Translations under genes and position numbers: made by a program
The notes under the pieces: model-generated
Database searches by the model: none
What the model saw: only the letters and a program-made list of their open reading frames with translations
Told to the model about the DNA's origin: nothing
Assembly: GCA_018241265.1 (NCBI GenBank)
Contig: JAFEEF010000049.1
Span: 62,001 to 126,000, forward strand
Length of the DNA: 64,000 nucleotides
DNA from: Pseudomonadota bacterium
GTDB lineage: Bacteria > Pseudomonadota > Gammaproteobacteria > Burkholderiales > Burkholderiaceae_C
Direction of reading: 5' to 3'
In this document: in pieces, positions 60,375 through 64,000 of the stretch
Numbering within the stretch: position 1 is the stretch's first letter
Layout of the letters: each line of letters opens with the position of its first letter

Positions 60375-61706
60375 ATGACCTCGTTGAAACATCTGCGGCG
60401 CCCGGTCGCCGTCGCCGCGCTGACGCTGGCGTTGCTGCCGTACGTCGGCGGCGCCTGGGCCAAGGGCGGTGGCGCAGGCAAAGGCGGCGGCAGCGGGACG
60501 CAGGTCGCCGGCGACGTGCTCGTGCGGCTCGACCGCACGACGTCGCTGCCGCCGTTGCTCGGCAAGTACCCGCTGACCCTGGCCGCGCAGTTCGGCGCCC
60601 GGCCGATCTACCGCCTGCGCGTCATCGGCAGCGCGAACGTCGACGCGCTGGTCGGCCAGCTCGCGCTCGAGCCGACCGTGATGAACGCCGAGCCGAACTT
60701 CGTGCACGAGAGCCCGGAGGCGCGCAAGAACGTCGTCTGGGCGATCGGCACGCCGGAGCAGTACGCCAACCAGTGGTTCCCGGCGGCGATGAACCTGCCG
60801 GCAGCACAGGCCAAGAGCACCGGCAAGGGCATCAAGGTCGCGGTGCTCGACACCGGCGCCGACCTGACGCACCCGGCGCTCGTCGGCCATCTGATCCCCG
60901 GCTACGACTTCGTCGACGACGACCGCGACCCGAGCGAGGTCGGCAGCCCGTCCGACGCGGGCTACGGCCACGGCACCCATGTCGCCGGGCTGATCGCGCT
61001 GACCGCGTCCGACGCGCAGATCATGCCGCTGCGCGTGCTCGACCCGAGCGGCCAGGGCAACGTCTGGGTGCTCGCGCAGGCGATGCTGTACGCGCTCGAT
61101 CCCGACGGCAACCCGGCGACCGACGACGGCGTGCAGGTCATCAACGAGAGCCTGGGCACCTTGTCGCGCACCCGGATCATCGAGTCGATCATGAAGATCT
61201 CGGCCTGCGAGCTGCCCGACCCGGCCGCGCCCGGCGACAACTTCAGCGACCCCGGTTACAACGGCGACCGCGAGCGCTGCAGCCGCTTCCGCAGCGCGGT
61301 GGTGGTGGCGGCGGCCGGCAACGGCGCGAGTTCGTCGGAGCTGCAGTACCCGGCGGCGGCCAATGAATACGGCCTCCTGCCGATCACCGCGACGACGTCG
61401 GGCAACAAGCTCGCGACGTTCTCCAACTACGGCAGCTGGGTGCAGGTGGCTGCGCCCGGCGACAAGATCACGAGCTCGATCCCGGGTGGCGGCTACGGCA
61501 CCTGGAGCGGCACGTCGATGGCGTCGCCGCTCGCGGCCGGCACCGCGGCGCTGGTGATGCAGCTCTTCCCGGCGCTGACCGCGAAGGACGTGGCGGACCG
61601 CATCGAGAACGCCAGCACGGCGATGTGCAACGTGAACCAGCGGCAGATCGATGCGCTCGGCTCCATCAAGGGCACGAAGGCGCCGTCGTCGGGCAAGTGC
61701 CGCTGA
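60375..61706 (+). CDS. Secreted S8-family (subtilisin-like) serine protease
   Basis: 443 residues. Signal peptide (VAVAALTLALLPYVGGAWAK), a Gly-rich linker (GGGAGKGGGSG), a propeptide-like part (about 45-115, ending LALEPTVMNAEPNFVHES) and a catalytic domain with D159 in VAVLDTGADL, H199 in GYGHGTHVAG, oxyanion Asn in AAAGNGAS and S381 in WSGTSMASPLAAG. It should be exported and self-processed. GGGAG precedes ATG 60375, 92 bp after the CHAT gene on the same strand. Several cysteines (CELPDP, RERCSRF, AMCNVN, GKC) suggest disulfides. Confidence 0.93.
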   Translation: MTSLKHLRRPVAVAALTLALLPYVGGAWAKGGGAGKGGGSGTQVAGDVLVRLDRTTSLPPLLGKYPLTLAAQFGARPIYRLRVIGSANVDALVGQLALEPTVMNAEPNFVHESPEARKNVVWAIGTPEQYANQWFPAAMNLPAAQAKSTGKGIKVAVLDTGADLTHPALVGHLIPGYDFVDDDRDPSEVGSPSDAGYGHGTHVAGLIALTASDAQIMPLRVLDPSGQGNVWVLAQAMLYALDPDGNPATDDGVQVINESLGTLSRTRIIESIMKISACELPDPAAPGDNFSDPGYNGDRERCSRFRSAVVVAAAGNGASSSELQYPAAANEYGLLPITATTSGNKLATFSNYGSWVQVAAPGDKITSSIPGGGYGTWSGTSMASPLAAGTAALVMQLFPALTAKDVADRIENASTAMCNVNQRQIDALGSIKGTKAPSSGKCR

Positions 61707-61755
61707 CCCGCACCGAGCGACGAAAGAATGCCGGTGTGGAAGGTGAGGCCGGCCG

Positions 61756-62541
61756 CTACATCTGCTTGAACAGGTGCAGGTAGCTGCGGCTGACCGGCAG
61801 CACCTCGCGGCGGCCTTTCAGGTGGATGTCGGCGGTCTCGTTGAGGCCGCGCGTCACGTGGCTGATCGCGCCGAGGTTCACGACGACCGACCGATGCACC
61901 TGCGCGAACTGTGCCGCGTCGAGTTGCGCGACGAGCTCCTTCAGCGGCACGCGCAGCAGCGCCTCGCTGGCCTGGCCGTCGTCGGCATGCCAGGCGACCA
62001 AGGTGTACTTCTCGTCGGAGCGCAGGAAGTCGATCGCATCGACCGCGATCAGCCGCAGCTCCTGGCCGACGGTCGCGCGGATCCAGCGCAGCGGCGCGAC
62101 GCCGGCCACGCCGCGCTGCAGCCGCGCGGCGAGCTGCTGCAGCAGCGCATCGGTCGCGAGCGACGGCTCGGCCGCGACCAGGCGATCCTTCAGCCGCTGC
62201 ACCGTGTCGAGCAGGCGTGCCGGCTCGACCGGCTTCACGAGATAGTCGAGCACGCCATGCTCGAAGGCCTCGAGCGCATAGCGGTCGAAGGCGGTCACGA
62301 AGACCAGGTGCGCACGCCGCCCGATCCGGCGCGCGGCCTCGACGCCCGACGTGCCCGGCATGTGCACGTCGAGAAAGCAGACGTCGGGCCGCTGCGCTTC
62401 ATAGCACTCGATCGCCTCGCGGCCGTTGCGCGCCTGCGCGATCACGTCGAGCTCGGGCCAGGCCTGCACGAGCATCAGCGCCAGCTCGTCGCGCAGCAGC
62501 GGCTCGTCATCGGCGATCAGCGCGGTCGGGCGGCGGCTCAT
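61756..62541 (-). CDS. LytTR-family response regulator (LytR/AlgR type)
   Basis: 261 residues. Receiver domain about 5-120 with DDEP (11-14), phospho-acceptor D58 in VCFLDVHMPG, T in VFVTAFD and K in YLVKPVEP. The LytTR DNA-binding domain covers about 155-261: IDFLRSDEKYTLVAWHADDG, LLRVPLKELVAQLDAAQFAQ, VHRSVVVNLGAISHV and LPVSRSYLHLFKQ. It is coupled to the sensor kinase gene by a 4-bp overlap. Targets unknown; it is convergent with the subtilase gene, 49 bp away. Confidence 0.95.
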   Translation of the reverse strand: MSRRPTALIADDEPLLRDELALMLVQAWPELDVIAQARNGREAIECYEAQRPDVCFLDVHMPGTSGVEAARRIGRRAHLVFVTAFDRYALEAFEHGVLDYLVKPVEPARLLDTVQRLKDRLVAAEPSLATDALLQQLAARLQRGVAGVAPLRWIRATVGQELRLIAVDAIDFLRSDEKYTLVAWHADDGQASEALLRVPLKELVAQLDAAQFAQVHRSVVVNLGAISHVTRGLNETADIHLKGRREVLPVSRSYLHLFKQM

Positions 62542-63623
62542 TGACGTGCGGGCTCAACCGGGAAACTCAGCTCGGCGCACACGCCGTGCGGCGCGATCTC
62601 GGTGACGGCCAGCCGCGCATCGCCGCCGAACGCGAGCTGCAGGCGCTCGCGCAGCGCGCTCAGGCCGGTGCCCTGGCTGCCTTGCGACGCCTGCTGCAAG
62701 CCGACGCCGGTATCGATCACGCGCACGTTGCAGCGACCATCGTTCAACGCCGCGCTGACGACGATGCTGCCGCCGTCCTCGCTCGGGTCGATGCCATGCC
62801 GGACCGCGTTCTCGACCAGGGTGAGCACGGCCGCGGGCGGGCAGCGCACGGCAGCGGCCGCGAGGTCGTCGTCCTGCACCGTCCAGCGCAGCCGGTCGGG
62901 CATGCGCATCTGCATCAGCTCGAGGTAGGCGCGCACGAGCCGCAGCTCCTCGGCCAGCGTCGTGCTCTGCTCGTCGAGCCGGGGCATCGCGGCGCGCAGG
63001 TAGGCGATCAGGCTGTCGAGCACGAGCGGCGCCTGCGGCGAGCCGGTGCGCACCAGCGCGCGCACGTTGGCGAGCGTGTTGAAGAGGAAGTGCGGCTGCA
63101 CCTGCGCCTGCAGCAGGCGCAGCCGGGCATCGAGCGCCTGGCGCCGGAACTCGCTGCGTTCGAGCTGGAAGCCGAGCATCTGCTCGCGCGCCAGCGCCTC
63201 GCGCTGCCGCACCATCGCGCCGAGCGCGAGCCACGGCGCGAACAGCAGGCCGGTGAAGACCAGCTTGACCAGCCCGACGACGCGCAGCCGGTCGTGCCAG
63301 AACTGCAGCTCGCCGGTCGTGAGCCAGTAGGCCGCGAGCGCGCCGGCCACGACCCCGACGGCGACGCCGATGAGCTGCCATACCCATCGGGCGATGCCGG
63401 CCGGCGGCGCGGCGGGGAACTGCTCGCAGGCGCCGTACAGCAGCACGGTGGCCAGCGCGACGACGAACGCCCGCACGATCCAGGCGGGCGTCGATGTCTC
63501 CGAGCCGATCGCCAACAGCAGACCGAACGGCAGCGCGGCGATCAGCGCGAAGCGCAGGCGCGGCCAGGCGACGAGCTTCGCCGCATCGAAGCGCGCGGGC
63601 GGTGCGACGGCGGTGGCGGACAT
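62538..63623 (-). CDS. LytS/YehU-type sensor histidine kinase
   Basis: 361 residues. Four hydrophobic segments lie in the first about 130 residues (FALIAALPFGLLLAIG, AFVVALATVLLYGA, VWQLIGVAVGVVAGALAAYW, LVFTGLLFAPWLALGAMV). A His_kinase domain follows with H178 in QAQVQPHFLFNTLANV, and a HATPase domain with LVENAVRHGID and GVGLQQASQGSQGTGLSAL. It should phosphorylate the LytTR regulator whose gene overlaps its stop. No periplasmic sensor domain is seen, so the signal is probably membrane-linked. Confidence 0.94.
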   Translation of the reverse strand: MSATAVAPPARFDAAKLVAWPRLRFALIAALPFGLLLAIGSETSTPAWIVRAFVVALATVLLYGACEQFPAAPPAGIARWVWQLIGVAVGVVAGALAAYWLTTGELQFWHDRLRVVGLVKLVFTGLLFAPWLALGAMVRQREALAREQMLGFQLERSEFRRQALDARLRLLQAQVQPHFLFNTLANVRALVRTGSPQAPLVLDSLIAYLRAAMPRLDEQSTTLAEELRLVRAYLELMQMRMPDRLRWTVQDDDLAAAAVRCPPAAVLTLVENAVRHGIDPSEDGGSIVVSAALNDGRCNVRVIDTGVGLQQASQGSQGTGLSALRERLQLAFGGDARLAVTEIAPHGVCAELSFPVEPARQ

Positions 63624-63650
63624 GCGTGAACGATAGGGCAGCGGTCGTGG

Positions 63651-64000
63651 CTACGCCATGTGCGGCAGCCACAGGATCATCGCCGCGCAGGCGATGCCGA
63701 AGGCGGTCAGCAAGGTCGATGCGCCCAGCGCGAATGCCATCGCGACGCGGCCGCGCGGCCCGGCATGGTCGCGCACCCGCAGGTAGGCTTCGAGCACCGC
63801 GAGCGGCACGAGGTACTGCGCGTAGCCGAGCGCGGTCAGGAACGGTCCTTCGAAGGTCTTCGGATCGAAGCCGACCGGCCCGCGGTTGACGACCAGCCAC
63901 GCCGACAGCCCGAGGCGGAAGAACCAGACGCCGCCGACGACGAGGAAGAGCCGCAGCGCCCAGCGCCGATGCAGGTCGAACCGGCGCGCGACGGCCGTGC
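63651..64000 (-). CDS. DUF2306 family membrane protein (5' end outside window)
   Basis: Only the last 116 or so residues are inside the window; the stop is at 63651-63653. The visible part has HRRWALRLFLVVGGVWFFRL, then FEGPFLTALGYAQYLVPLAV and a final hydrophobic helix ending MILWLPHMA, matching the C-terminal half of DUF2306 inner-membrane proteins. Function unknown. It is separated by 27 bp from the LytS-type kinase gene and may lead that operon. Confidence 0.75.
   Translation of the reverse strand, partial: TAVARRFDLHRRWALRLFLVVGGVWFFRLGLSAWLVVNRGPVGFDPKTFEGPFLTALGYAQYLVPLAVLEAYLRVRDHAGPRGRVAMAFALGASTLLTAFGIACAAMILWLPHMA

Noticed and set aside
1-64000. CRISPR arrays, tRNA or rRNA genes, insertion sequences and prophage genes
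   Set aside because: No regularly spaced repeats, cloverleaf-like segments, transposase or integrase motifs were recognised in any frame.

Overview
This 64-kb window looks like chromosomal DNA of a GC-rich betaproteobacterium, probably Burkholderiales. That placement is inferred from the gene families, codon bias and dense packing; no rRNA or other taxonomic marker is present. Both edges cut genes: a LysR regulator on the left and a DUF2306 membrane protein on the right. I saw no tRNA, rRNA, CRISPR array, intact insertion sequence or phage module.

Layout. 1-2.3 kb: LysR C-terminus, a VanX/DdpX-type dipeptidase and an AstE/aspartoacylase-type amidohydrolase. 3.6-6.8 kb: an aldoxime-to-acid module made of a nitrilase and an aldoxime dehydratase, divergent from an AraC-type activator. 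7.1-10.2 kb: an SDR protein and a complete polar amino-acid ABC transporter. 10.2-17.5 kb: an AsmA-like protein, a secreted serine protease, small secreted and VOC proteins, a toxin-gene remnant, and an acyl-CoA dehydrogenase/MaoC-type dehydratase pair. 17.5-22.2 kb: assorted enzymes, an EamA transporter and an ECF sigma factor followed by a ferritin-like protein. 22.4-25.5 kb: an amide-utilisation operon (FmdB-like protein, formamidase, AmiS/UreI channel, second FmdB-like protein) and a DUF433/DUF5615 toxin-antitoxin pair. 25.6-31 kb: a signalling locus with a cytosine-permease-like transporter fused to a histidine kinase, a response regulator with degenerate EAL domain, and a divergent LuxR regulator. 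The same CTCATCC-N4-GGATGAG palindrome lies ahead of the amide operon and just after the luxR gene, which may link the two loci.

31-37.5 kb is a less GC-rich accessory stretch in which two genes are broken (a MocR/PdxR regulator by a homopolymer frameshift, a monooxygenase-like gene by an amber codon) beside intact PaiB, GST, SugE and trans-sulfuration genes. 37.8-46.5 kb is one catabolic operon: fused TRAP permease, split transketolase, SDR, TRAP binding protein, a second full-length transketolase and a 2-hydroxyacid dehydrogenase, with a divergent LysR regulator. 47.6-51.5 kb holds a Do-like protease, a DUF899 protein and a PLP decarboxylase. 51.5-54 kb is a visibly AT-richer islet with a lipoprotein, a secreted protein and whole or broken toxin-antitoxin genes.

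54-61.7 kb is the most unusual locus: a secreted beta-propeller protein with a truncated paralogue in front of it, divergent from an ECF sigma factor, a small unknown protein, a TPR-CHAT protein with an intact His/Cys dyad, and a secreted subtilisin-like protease with an intact triad. It could be a sigma-factor-controlled protease system. A LytS/LytTR two-component pair and the partial DUF2306 gene close the window.
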